Shown one piece after another: positions 43,903 to 53,169 of a DNA stretch of 64,000 nucleotides. The stretch spans positions 107,917 through 171,916 of the IMG/VR virus record IMGVR_UViG_3300027763_000027, one strand, 5' to 3'. This stretch comes from a virus. Each line of letters begins with the position of its first letter. The stretch's first letter is position 1. A program made the position numbers and the translations under genes. Under the pieces are notes generated by a model that worked only from the letters and a program-made list of their open reading frames with translations, did not search any database and had not been told where the DNA came from.

Positions 43903-44964
43903 ATGAAATTAAGATTAAAAAATACCCCAGAACAAGTTGAACTTGTAAAAGCAATGGGCAGCAGAGAAGGTTCTGTAGCTAAAGAAGCTACCGAAGCTTT
44001 TGCAGCTTTCATTGGACCAGTAGTAAACAAAGTTCTAATGCAAGCAGCCACTGCTTCTGCAGTTTATACTGATCTTCCATATGATGAAGATGACTCTCCC
44101 TCTATCCCACTAGATCTATATGCTGGTGAGGGCGAAGGATATGTTACCACTTTCAGCCAAAGCGTCGCTGGTGGTCTTCCTACTTCAACAGTAGAAGGAT
44201 TCAGCGAAATGAAAGTTTCTACCTATCGTTTAGATAGCGCAGTAAGCTTTTTGAAACGCTATGCTCGTCGTGGCCGTCTTGATGTTGTTAGCAAAGCCGT
44301 AGAACGCATGAGCAATGAAGTTCTTGTAAAACAAGAGCGCAATGCTTGGGCAGTAGTTCTAAAAGCTCTTGCCGCTGCTACTGCAAACATTGAAGCAGTA
44401 ACTGGTCTAGGAGCAACTCCTGGAGCAGCCTTCCAACTTAGCCATCTAAATAAACTCGTAACAAGAGTTAAAAGAATTAATAGTTCTTATGCTGGCGGTT
44501 CTACAACCGATTCCTACGGATTAACCGATATCTTTGTCAGCCCAGAAGTCAAAGAAGCAATCCGTGGTTTTGCCTACCAACCAATGACAACTGGTAATAC
44601 CAATCTTGCTGATGGTGTCCGTGAAGAAATTTATCGCGGCGCTGGAACCCAAGAGATTTATGGTATCACAATCCATGAGTTAGTTGAACTTGGTTTAGGT
44701 AAAAAATACGGAGTTCTATTTGATGAATTCGCAGGCAGCACCTTTGATAGTTCAACTGATGACGTTGTTATCGGTTTAGATCTTACAAAAGATGCCTTCG
44801 TTCGTCCTGTAGCTCGTCAAGCAGAATCAGGTGGAACATTCACCGCTCTTCCAGATGACCAATTCCTATCTCGCTCAGAAAAGATTGGATTCTATGGCTT
44901 CCTAGAAGAGGGCCGTGTTTGTATCGATTCACGCGCTATTGCTGGTCTAACTCTCAAAGCCTAA
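43903..44964 (+). CDS. Major capsid protein (HK97-fold candidate)
   Basis: 353 aa. N-arm with charged helix, then an E-loop-like region (EGEGYVTTFSQSVAGGLPTS) and P-domain helix (LSHLNKLVTRVKRINSSYAG) and C-terminal A-domain. AAAGGAG precedes the ATG. Strong codon bias and a terminator right after the gene suggest very high expression. Assigned by position, size and composition. Confidence 0.8.
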   Translation: MKLRLKNTPEQVELVKAMGSREGSVAKEATEAFAAFIGPVVNKVLMQAATASAVYTDLPYDEDDSPSIPLDLYAGEGEGYVTTFSQSVAGGLPTSTVEGFSEMKVSTYRLDSAVSFLKRYARRGRLDVVSKAVERMSNEVLVKQERNAWAVVLKALAAATANIEAVTGLGATPGAAFQLSHLNKLVTRVKRINSSYAGGSTTDSYGLTDIFVSPEVKEAIRGFAYQPMTTGNTNLADGVREEIYRGAGTQEIYGITIHELVELGLGKKYGVLFDEFAGSTFDSSTDDVVIGLDLTKDAFVRPVARQAESGGTFTALPDDQFLSRSEKIGFYGFLEEGRVCIDSRAIAGLTLKA

Positions 44965-44989
44965 AGCTTAGAGTAGTTCAATTGAAAAG

Positions 44990-45025
44990 CCCAAGGGTTC
45001 ATCCCCTTGGGTTTTTCTTTTTTTA
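44990..45025 (+). terminator. Strong intrinsic terminator after capsid gene
   Basis: Perfect stem CCCAAGGG/CCCTTGGG (44990-44997 with 45004-45011), 6-nt loop, then a long T-rich tract. Confidence 0.92.
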
Positions 45026-45068
45026 GATATATTCATGTTTTTTCAATATAATAGATTAGGAGATAATC

Positions 45069-45407
45069 ATGCCTAAAAAATCAAAATTAGATACATTAAG
45101 TCAAGTTCATGGTAAAGTCGAAAAACCAATTACCCTAGACCAAGTATGGGGAGATACTGGTAGAAATAAATATGGGACACTTGATCCGAAGGAATACGAC
45201 CAAAAGTTAAACGAATATAATAAGAGCGATTTACAAGCTCATGCAGTTAAAGTTGGATTAGTGCCAATAGATAATAGAGAAACTTTAATTAAAAGACTAA
45301 AACAAGAATTCGCTAGACACATCTCTCAGTTTAAAGCTAGACCAGACGTTAATAATTTAAAAGGTAATTCAAAAAAAGCAAAAGATATTTTGTCAGAAGG
45401 TCGTTGA
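45069..45407 (+). CDS. SAP-like domain head protein
   Basis: 112 aa. YNKSDLQAHAVKVGLVPIDN followed by RETLIKRLKQEF resembles a SAP or Rho-N-like helix-extended-helix DNA-binding motif. Small proteins of this kind sit after the capsid gene in several phages. TTAGGAGA before the ATG. Confidence 0.6.
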   Translation: MPKKSKLDTLSQVHGKVEKPITLDQVWGDTGRNKYGTLDPKEYDQKLNEYNKSDLQAHAVKVGLVPIDNRETLIKRLKQEFARHISQFKARPDVNNLKGNSKKAKDILSEGR

Positions 45408-45441
45408 TTTTTTAAAAATATTTCTTAAATATTATGCTTAC

Positions 45442-45449
45442 GTGTAATA
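45442..45449 (+). promoter_or_regulatory. Class 2 GTGTAATA motif before 45456 gene
   Basis: TTACGTGTAATA with GTGTAATA at 45442-45449, 6 nt before the ATG. Confidence 0.5.
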
Positions 45450-45455
45450 TTTTAG

Positions 45456-46841
45456 ATGGCTACGATTTATAATATCAATTATACAAAAGGCGACACTCTA
45501 AATATCCCTTTAATAGCTAAATATAACTCTGGCGATATTATTGATTTATCTTCATATTCCTTAAGAGGATCTGTTAAGTATAGATATTCTTCTACTAGTT
45601 CTATATTAGATTTTAATATTATCATAACAAATGCAGAGCAAGGATTTTTTACTTTATATGGAGCAGCACAAGATTCTTCAAATTTTCCAATAGTAGAAGC
45701 TTTATATGACATAGAACTTTTTAATGAAAATGATATTTTTGTAACTAAAATATATCAAGGTAAATTTAATATATTTCCAGAGGTAACATCTAGTACACTT
45801 ACTCCAATTGAAGGAGGAGGTAGTGGAAGCGGAACGCTTGCACCAACAGTTGCACCAACAGTAGCTCCAACAGTAGCTCCAACAGCACCGCCAACAACTG
45901 CTCCAACAGTAGCTCCAACAGCACCGCCAACAACTGCTCCAACAGTAGCTCCAACAGCACCGCCAACAACTGCTCCAACAGTAGCTCCAACAGCACCGCC
46001 AACAACTGCACCAACAGTTGGACCAACAACTGCTCCAACAACTGCTCCAACAGTTGGACCAACAACTGCTCCAACAACTGCTCCAACAGTTGGACCAACA
46101 ACTGCTCCAACAACTGCTCCAACAGTTGGACCAACAACTGCTCCAACAACTGCTCCAACAGTTGGACCAACAACTGCTCCAACAACTGCTCCAACAGTTG
46201 GACCAACAACTGCTCCAACAACTGCTCCAACAGTTGGACCAACAACTGCTCCAACAACTGCTCCAACAGTTGGACCAACAACTGCTCCAACAGTAGCTCC
46301 AACAGCACCGCCAACAACTGCACCAACAGTTGCACCAACAACTGCTCCAACAGTAGCTCCAACAGCACCGCCAACAACTGCTCCAACAGTAGCTCCAACA
46401 GCACCGCCAACAACTGCTCCAACAACTGCTCCAACAATTGCACCAACAACTGCTCCAACAGTATCTACTTATAAAATATTTTATGGTACAGTATCTGGTC
46501 CATCAACTAACGTACCACTTTTAAATGATTCTCAAATTAATTCTTTACAAAACTCTGTAATATCTCCTGATTTAATAGGAAATTATCAAGGAATTTATAA
46601 CTGCCCAGCATTAGCAAATGGTTATAAATACATCTGCTATCCAGAAATTTTACCAACAATTTCTACAAGTATAGATTACGACAGTACTTCTCCATCTCCA
46701 TTTGATGCAGTTGTATTTAATGATTTTAATGGCTTGAATTATTATATTGTAAGTGTAACCGTAAATAGTATTCTAGTCAATTATAGGGTATATAGAACCG
46801 CTAGTAGATCAAATAATTTGCTCAGAATACAAGTAACATAA
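45456..46841 (+). CDS. Virion adhesin with long Pro/Thr linker
   Basis: 461 aa in three parts. Residues 1-120 resemble the BppU-type N-terminal baseplate domain (YTKGDTLNIPLIAKYNSGDI). Residues about 128-330 are an uninterrupted Ala-Pro-Thr tract of VAPT, APPT, TAPT and VGPT units. Residues 335-461 form a beta-rich end domain. It probably projects a receptor-binding tip from the baseplate; the linker Thr could be glycosylated (inference). Confidence 0.65.
   Translation: MATIYNINYTKGDTLNIPLIAKYNSGDIIDLSSYSLRGSVKYRYSSTSSILDFNIIITNAEQGFFTLYGAAQDSSNFPIVEALYDIELFNENDIFVTKIYQGKFNIFPEVTSSTLTPIEGGGSGSGTLAPTVAPTVAPTVAPTAPPTTAPTVAPTAPPTTAPTVAPTAPPTTAPTVAPTAPPTTAPTVGPTTAPTTAPTVGPTTAPTTAPTVGPTTAPTTAPTVGPTTAPTTAPTVGPTTAPTTAPTVGPTTAPTTAPTVGPTTAPTTAPTVGPTTAPTVAPTAPPTTAPTVAPTTAPTVAPTAPPTTAPTVAPTAPPTTAPTTAPTIAPTTAPTVSTYKIFYGTVSGPSTNVPLLNDSQINSLQNSVISPDLIGNYQGIYNCPALANGYKYICYPEILPTISTSIDYDSTSPSPFDAVVFNDFNGLNYYIVSVTVNSILVNYRVYRTASRSNNLLRIQVT
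45838..46470. repeat. Ala-Pro-Thr coding repeat array
   Basis: About 630 bp of near-identical 12-, 15- and 30-bp units such as CCAACAACTGCTCCAACAGT. Eight or so consecutive copies of the GGACCAACAACTGCT unit are almost perfect, which suggests recent expansion by slippage or recombination. Confidence 0.9.
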
Positions 46842-46845
46842 TAAA

Positions 46846-49800
46846 ATGAGCAAAATACCTAATAGCATTAATGTAGGTCAGCAAATTGCTCCAAATTATA
46901 CAGATGATACATTTGCTTTATTTGATCCAATTTATGGAATCGGAGGATTAAGAGAAGTAGCAAGTTTAACAGAAAGAAACAACATATCTGCAGAAAGACT
47001 TAGAATTGGAATGTTAGTTTATGTTACTAGTGAAAATAAATTTTATCGTTTAGTTAGTTTTTCAGAAAATCAAAATCCACCTTATGATATTATAACTAAT
47101 TGGGAAAATGTAATATTTTTAAATAATAGTGAACAAACTATTAGTGGAACCAAGACTTTCGCTTCTCGTCCAAATGTAAATGGAACAGGGTTTGTTTTAA
47201 GTGGCGAGACTTTAACTTTACCAACTACAGTTGCTTATACAACTGGAGATCAAACTTTAAGTGGAACCAAGACTTTTGCTTCTCGTCCAAATGTAAATGG
47301 AACAGGATTTTTGTTAAGTGGCGAAGTTTTAACTTTACCAACTACAATTGTTTATACAACTGGAGCTCAAACTTTAAGTGGAACCAAGACTTTTGCTTCT
47401 CGTCCAAATGTAAATGGAACAGGGTTTGTTTTAAGTGGCGAGACTTTAACTTTACCAACTACAGTTGCTTATACAACTGGAGATCAAACTTTAAGTGGAA
47501 CCAAGACTTTTGCTTCTCGTCCAAATGTAAATGGAACAGGATTTTTGTTAAATGGAGAAGTTATTGGATTAATAAATGGAATTCAAACTTTTAGTGGAGC
47601 AAAAACGTTTAATGTTCGTCCAAATGTAAATGGAACAGGATTTTTGTTAAGTGGCGAAGTTTTAACTTTACCAACTACAATTGTTTATACAACTGGAGCT
47701 CAAACTTTAAGTGGAAATAAAACTTTTTCAAATCAAATAGTTTTTGGAAATGAAAATGGCAGAGGTGGTTTTATTTCTGGAAGTACGAACGGTGGAGATT
47801 CTAGTTTAGTCATAAACGCAGATGGTCCTGAAGCAAAATATATATATTTAAATGCTAGTCCAGCATCAATGAGACTTGGAGAAGATGGAATACATTTCAA
47901 TGCAGGTAATGAAGATTTAAGCATTAATGGGGCTGATTCAGTTTTAATATATGGAAATGGTGATGTATATGCTCCTAATATGTCAGCATATTTTAAAAAT
48001 GCAAATATTAATAATTTATTAAATATTACTGATACTGGAAATTACCAAGTTGGTTATATTTCTGGATATACTCAAGAAAATGGTGAGGTAACTCGTTTAT
48101 ATATTACAGCAAATGGCGGATTAGAAAAAAATTTAATTTTAAGCGCAGAAGGTCAATCATTAACAATTGGAAGAGATGGAGGTTTAAATTATGGAAATAA
48201 TACTTTCGTTATTAATGGTAATGGTGAAGATTTAACAATTCAAAACGCAGATGTATACGTACAGAGAAACGCTTATGCTAGTAATTTAGTTTACAATGTT
48301 GGTGATCAAATTATAAGCGGAAATAAAACATTTCTTGATAATATATTAATCAATAATCTTACAGTAACAGGAACAAGAACAATAGCAAATACTGAAGAAA
48401 ATAATATAGATAGTAATTATTTATTATTAAATATAACAGGCGGAATAACAAACGGAGGAATATATTTTGTAACTGGAGCAGGATTCTCTGGAGTAAATAG
48501 CTCTGGACCAATAATTGCTTATGATGCTAATATTAATAAATTCAGAATCGGAACAGGAATTAGATCAACAAATATTAATTCATTAAAAACAATAGCAGCC
48601 GTAGAAGATGTTGTAACTCTTGCTGGTAATCAAACTATTTCTGGAGTTAAAAGTTTCAGTGATCAAATAAAATTTTTAAGAGAAGGAGCAGCATACCCAT
48701 TTAATCCAACAATTTCTGGAGGAGCTAGTATTGATAACGAACCAACTTTAGATATTGATGCTTTTAAATTAAATTTACGCGCTGGTTATAACAAATCAGA
48801 ATATATTGAATTGGGTGGTGAAGAAGGTAGATTAAATATCAATACAGTAGCAGACACTAGTACTTTTAATCTTGGAACCGTACACAACGCTTCATCAAAT
48901 CTATCTTACAACATAAGTTCTCCATCTATTAATTTATATGGTCAAGTTAATGGTCAAACTGGAACTTTCCAAAAACTTTATGCAGACAATCTAGTATACA
49001 ATACTGGTAATCAAACTGTTAGTGGATTTAAAAATTTTCCAGATGGCATTACAAGTATTACTGAGGATGGATACCCTGCTTCGACAACTTTAGGCTATGG
49101 TGGAATAACTATATTTAATGGAGACGGTAATAATACTGTATTAGATAACGGTAGTTTAAGATGTCAAACTGAAGCTTTTACAATAAAAACTGAAGATTAT
49201 GATCCTTTATATTTAGGAACAAATAACCAAAACAGATTAACGATAACTCCAGATGGAAATATTGGTATAGGCACAGATGATCCATCTGAAAAATTAGAAG
49301 TAGTTGGGAATATAAAAGCAGACAATTTAGTTTACAATGTTGGTGATCAAATTATTAGCGGAAATAAAAACTTTACTAATGGTTTAAATATTAACAATAA
49401 CCCTTTATTCTATTCACAACCAAGTGGATTTTTTAGTGGAGTCGCAGTAACTGGAAGTGGTGATGGAGGATATTTTATTGGTAAAACTAAAATTTCACAA
49501 AATACTTTAATCTTAAAAGACGAAAGTTTTGGAAAAAATCATGTAACAAAACAATCAATAAGAAATTGGCAATCAGTTGCAATATCTGCAGATGGAAAAT
49601 ATCAAACAGCAGTTACAAATATTGCTGGTTCCATTTATATTTCCAATGATTACGGAGATACTTGGCAAGAAAAGGGACCAGTTCTAAGTTGGTTTAGGAT
49701 TGCAATGAGTAGCTGTGGTAAATACCAAACAGCATCTACTTATAATTCGCCTTTTGGAGATCTTTATATTTCTGATAATTATGGACATACATGGACACAA

Positions 49801-52458
49801 ATTTTAACAAATGTAACATCTATTCAAAAAATTGCAATGTCTAGTGATGGTAAAATTCAAATTTTTGTAAGATATACTACAAGCGAATATAGCATATCTA
49901 GAGATTATGGAAAAACTTGGACAAACGGAACAGTAAATAGCACAAGTGGAGTAAAAGGAGTTGCAATAAGTAGCGATGGAAAATATATAACTATAGTTGG
50001 TGCGGGTAGCATGGATAGAATTTATACTTCTAGTAATTACGGATTAAATTGGACGACAATAGGATCAATCGGAACATGGAATTCAGTTACTATGAGTGCG
50101 GATGGAAAATTTCAAGCTGCTGTGGCAGGTGGAACAGGATACGTTTATATTTCAAACGATTACGGAAATACTTGGACTAGAAAAAATAACGCAGGATCTA
50201 GGCCTTGGTTGTCAATTTCTATGTCTAGTGATGGCAAATATATAGCTGCAACAACTAATGGTACTTACAATTATGTTTCTTATGATTATGGTGAAAATTG
50301 GATAGTTAGTTATATAAATAATCGAATAGGAGGATCTTATTATACTTGTAATGACATTGCGGTTAGCAGTAACGGTAAGTATATACTTACAGCTGCTCAA
50401 GGTCAATATATTTATGTTTCTAAAACTGAAGAAAAAGTAGATGGAAATCTTTATACAGATAATGTTTATGGTAATAATTTAGTTTATAGAAGCAGCAATC
50501 AAACTATTAGTGGAGTTAAGACTTTTGCTGATCGTCCAACAGTAAATGGAACGGGAATACTTTTAAGTGGCGAAATGATATTACCAAGCAATATTGTCTA
50601 TACTACTGGCTATCAAATTATAAGTGGCATGAAATCATTTAATGATCAATTAAATGCCATAAATGGATTCACTTCACAATCAGTATCTTATTTTAACAAT
50701 ACTGTTATATTAGGAGAACAAGATACTTTTAATAATATTGATGTGATATTATATGATGCTAACAATAATGAATATTATCAAAAAATTAATGCAGTTGAGC
50801 ATTTGTTTAATTTACAATCATTTAATGGTCAAACTGGATTCGCAATTGATATAACTGGCGGCGAAATATTTCATTATAATAGTGGATATCAAAACAAAAT
50901 ATCAAATATTTACTTTAAATCTGGAGCAATTGATTTAAATAATAATAATTTAATAAATGCTCGTAATTTAGTTTATAATACTGGAAATCAAACTATAAGC
51001 GGCGAAAAAACTTTCAAAACTCGCCCAACCGTAAATGGAAGTGGAGTGTTTTTAATAGGTGATAGTTTAGCGAATTTGCCTTCATCGTCAGATACAATAA
51101 ATGTTAAAACTGGAAATTTTTATCAACTTAATACTGATAATCTTGTCGTAAGTGGAACAGCTACTTTTAATAATATTAATTTATCAGAAATCGATAGCGT
51201 TTATGTTTCTGGAGCAGATGTAGTCATAGACTATTCTGGTAATGACTTTTTCAAAATTACCCCAACTGGCATTTTATCAAATTTACCAATTGTTTTTGGA
51301 AATAATAATGTTAATAGTGGAGCCAGTAGTAATTCTATTTTTGGAGGTTATTTTAATACGATAGGAAGAACAAACAGAGATAGTTTCATTATACATGCGG
51401 GTGCAAATAGTATAACTTCAAATTCTGGATCGTGGAATACTATTAATGGAGGAAAAAACAACGACATAACTTCTGGAAGTAATAATTATATTTTTGGGGG
51501 CCTTGCTAATGAAATAAAAGGAGAAAATTCATATATAATGGGTGGAGAGTTTAATTTTATTTCTGGATCATTTCAAAAATTATTTACATATGGAGGAACT
51601 GCTATTGGAGATTATTCATCTTTAATTGGTGGAACTTTCAATACGATCCATGGAGGACAACAAAATTTAATTTTAGGTGGAAATTATAATGATATATTTA
51701 CAAGTGCAACAACAGGAATTAATACTATAATAAATAGTTGGAGATCAGCTATCCAGGAGTCATCTAAAACAAATCTAATTATAAATGGAGCATATAATAA
51801 CGCTTCTGGAGATTATAATTCAATTATAAACGGATTTTATAATAAAAATTATGGAAGGTATAATAATGTTCTTAATGGCTATGATAATACAATAAGCGGC
51901 GCATATTCTACAATAATTAATGGAAAAAACAACATTCTTAATGGTAGCAGTTCGACTGTATTGTGCGGTTCAGATAATACTATATCCAAAGATGGTTCCG
52001 CAGTGATAGGAAATAAAAATTATATTGATCATAGTGGAGCTGTTCTCATTTCAGATTCTACTTCTAGAGGAAAATATTCAAAAGACACTAATTCATTATC
52101 TATAGATTTTGCTAACGGGGTTTATTTAGAAAATCAAGTTTCTATTTATGATTTAAGGCTTAGAAATAAAAAATATACAGATTATAGTTATCGAAGTAGT
52201 GATTTTGTATTTTCTACTTATATGAATATCGTGAACAGTACTTCGCCCGTTAATGCTATATTAACATTTGTAGAAGATACTAAAAACTTTTTTGTTAAAA
52301 ATATAAATTCTGGGGTACTAAATATAACTTCTAATTATTTAATTGATGGCCAACCCTCAATTACTTTATATAAAAATGAAAGTGCAGAATTTATGGGGAT
52401 TATGCGAAACGATTATACTGGTTGGGTAATAATTGGTGGAAATCAAGGAATAAATTAA
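46846..52458 (+). CDS. Giant tail fibre with propeller and YadA-like roll
   Basis: 1870 aa. The N-terminal 70 residues look like a fibre anchor. Then come SG-KTF-RP-VNGTG repeats (about 95-300), several beta-helix-like stretches, a seven-blade Asp-box propeller (about 908-1196; SNDYGDTW-type motifs), more KTF repeats, and a C-terminal region rich in N-I-GG-N (SIFGGYFNTIG, YIMGGEFNFISG) like the YadA left-handed roll. Likely a trimeric receptor-binding fibre outside the cell. Confidence 0.75.
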   Translation: MSKIPNSINVGQQIAPNYTDDTFALFDPIYGIGGLREVASLTERNNISAERLRIGMLVYVTSENKFYRLVSFSENQNPPYDIITNWENVIFLNNSEQTISGTKTFASRPNVNGTGFVLSGETLTLPTTVAYTTGDQTLSGTKTFASRPNVNGTGFLLSGEVLTLPTTIVYTTGAQTLSGTKTFASRPNVNGTGFVLSGETLTLPTTVAYTTGDQTLSGTKTFASRPNVNGTGFLLNGEVIGLINGIQTFSGAKTFNVRPNVNGTGFLLSGEVLTLPTTIVYTTGAQTLSGNKTFSNQIVFGNENGRGGFISGSTNGGDSSLVINADGPEAKYIYLNASPASMRLGEDGIHFNAGNEDLSINGADSVLIYGNGDVYAPNMSAYFKNANINNLLNITDTGNYQVGYISGYTQENGEVTRLYITANGGLEKNLILSAEGQSLTIGRDGGLNYGNNTFVINGNGEDLTIQNADVYVQRNAYASNLVYNVGDQIISGNKTFLDNILINNLTVTGTRTIANTEENNIDSNYLLLNITGGITNGGIYFVTGAGFSGVNSSGPIIAYDANINKFRIGTGIRSTNINSLKTIAAVEDVVTLAGNQTISGVKSFSDQIKFLREGAAYPFNPTISGGASIDNEPTLDIDAFKLNLRAGYNKSEYIELGGEEGRLNINTVADTSTFNLGTVHNASSNLSYNISSPSINLYGQVNGQTGTFQKLYADNLVYNTGNQTVSGFKNFPDGITSITEDGYPASTTLGYGGITIFNGDGNNTVLDNGSLRCQTEAFTIKTEDYDPLYLGTNNQNRLTITPDGNIGIGTDDPSEKLEVVGNIKADNLVYNVGDQIISGNKNFTNGLNINNNPLFYSQPSGFFSGVAVTGSGDGGYFIGKTKISQNTLILKDESFGKNHVTKQSIRNWQSVAISADGKYQTAVTNIAGSIYISNDYGDTWQEKGPVLSWFRIAMSSCGKYQTASTYNSPFGDLYISDNYGHTWTQILTNVTSIQKIAMSSDGKIQIFVRYTTSEYSISRDYGKTWTNGTVNSTSGVKGVAISSDGKYITIVGAGSMDRIYTSSNYGLNWTTIGSIGTWNSVTMSADGKFQAAVAGGTGYVYISNDYGNTWTRKNNAGSRPWLSISMSSDGKYIAATTNGTYNYVSYDYGENWIVSYINNRIGGSYYTCNDIAVSSNGKYILTAAQGQYIYVSKTEEKVDGNLYTDNVYGNNLVYRSSNQTISGVKTFADRPTVNGTGILLSGEMILPSNIVYTTGYQIISGMKSFNDQLNAINGFTSQSVSYFNNTVILGEQDTFNNIDVILYDANNNEYYQKINAVEHLFNLQSFNGQTGFAIDITGGEIFHYNSGYQNKISNIYFKSGAIDLNNNNLINARNLVYNTGNQTISGEKTFKTRPTVNGSGVFLIGDSLANLPSSSDTINVKTGNFYQLNTDNLVVSGTATFNNINLSEIDSVYVSGADVVIDYSGNDFFKITPTGILSNLPIVFGNNNVNSGASSNSIFGGYFNTIGRTNRDSFIIHAGANSITSNSGSWNTINGGKNNDITSGSNNYIFGGLANEIKGENSYIMGGEFNFISGSFQKLFTYGGTAIGDYSSLIGGTFNTIHGGQQNLILGGNYNDIFTSATTGINTIINSWRSAIQESSKTNLIINGAYNNASGDYNSIINGFYNKNYGRYNNVLNGYDNTISGAYSTIINGKNNILNGSSSTVLCGSDNTISKDGSAVIGNKNYIDHSGAVLISDSTSRGKYSKDTNSLSIDFANGVYLENQVSIYDLRLRNKKYTDYSYRSSDFVFSTYMNIVNSTSPVNAILTFVEDTKNFFVKNINSGVLNITSNYLIDGQPSITLYKNESAEFMGIMRNDYTGWVIIGGNQGIN
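47131..47740. repeat. 120-bp coding repeats (SG-KTF-RP-VNGTG units)
   Basis: Five and a half units of about 40 codons, several over 95 percent alike by eye, encode SGTKTFASRPNVNGTG followed by LLSGE and LPTT. The same unit recurs singly at about 50500, 51000 and in the 53170 gene near 55140. Confidence 0.85.
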
Positions 52459-52459
52459 T

Positions 52460-53137
52460 ATGGCTTATTTAAATAACAAATTAAATTCTGCAAATTATGT
52501 TACAGTAAAAGTAACGGACGATGCAATTATTAATGGGGATAATTTACTTTTAACTTATTCTTACGCTAAAATTTCAACACCAAACAACAGTGCATTATCT
52601 TCTTCTAATAGACTAGCTATTATTCTGCCCCCAGCGATTTATGATCTGAACAATAGCTTATTTCCATTTTTATATTTAGATACTCAATATGTAGATATTA
52701 TAGGTAGCACAAATGATAAATCTAAGCATCATATTAAAAGTAACTTTGCGGAACCTTATTATGGTACTTTAATACAAGAAGCAAATGACGTTAAATTAAT
52801 TAATCTAACTGTAGAAAATACAAATACGACGTATCAATTAGTTGGTGATACAGCAGATATATCGAGCTATTCTCCTAACGATAATTTGAATCTAACATAT
52901 ATAGAAAATGTAGAATTTAAATCAGATATAAATCATTGTTACCCCATGAGAACTTTTGGTTATTATGATGGCACATATATAAATGTCACAGCAGGAGATT
53001 TTTCATTTGGGTACAAAGGTGGAGCAAATGGAGTTTTTGAAAATTGTAAAGGTGGAAGTTTTTCATTTGGCACGCTTGGCGAAGCAAATGGAGTTTTTAA
53101 AAATTGTCATGGAGGGGATAGATCTTTTAATTTATAA
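52460..53137 (+). CDS. Putative beta-helix virion protein, possibly truncated
   Basis: 225 aa. AIILPPAIYDLNNSLFPFLY and later FENC/FKNC-GG-SF repeats suggest a right-handed beta-helix. The sequence stops in mid-repeat (GGDRSF then NL and stop), so a longer gene may have been shortened. It starts one base after the giant fibre's stop and likely works with it. Confidence 0.55.
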   Translation: MAYLNNKLNSANYVTVKVTDDAIINGDNLLLTYSYAKISTPNNSALSSSNRLAIILPPAIYDLNNSLFPFLYLDTQYVDIIGSTNDKSKHHIKSNFAEPYYGTLIQEANDVKLINLTVENTNTTYQLVGDTADISSYSPNDNLNLTYIENVEFKSDINHCYPMRTFGYYDGTYINVTAGDFSFGYKGGANGVFENCKGGSFSFGTLGEANGVFKNCHGGDRSFNL

Positions 53138-53149
53138 TAATAAATTATA

Positions 53150-53157
53150 GTGTAATA
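53150..53157 (+). promoter_or_regulatory. Class 2 GTGTAATA motif before 53170 gene
   Basis: ATTATAGTGTAATA with GTGTAATA at 53150-53157, 12 nt before the ATG. Confidence 0.5.
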
Positions 53158-53169
53158 TATAAAAATACA

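Noticed and set aside
45799-46458. Antisense Leu/Glu-rich frame over the APT array
   Set aside because: A by-product of the repeat codons on the other strand; the sense APT frame is continuous with real domains.
45838-46470. CRISPR-like array
   Set aside because: Repeats are contiguous and in frame with no unique spacers and no cas genes.
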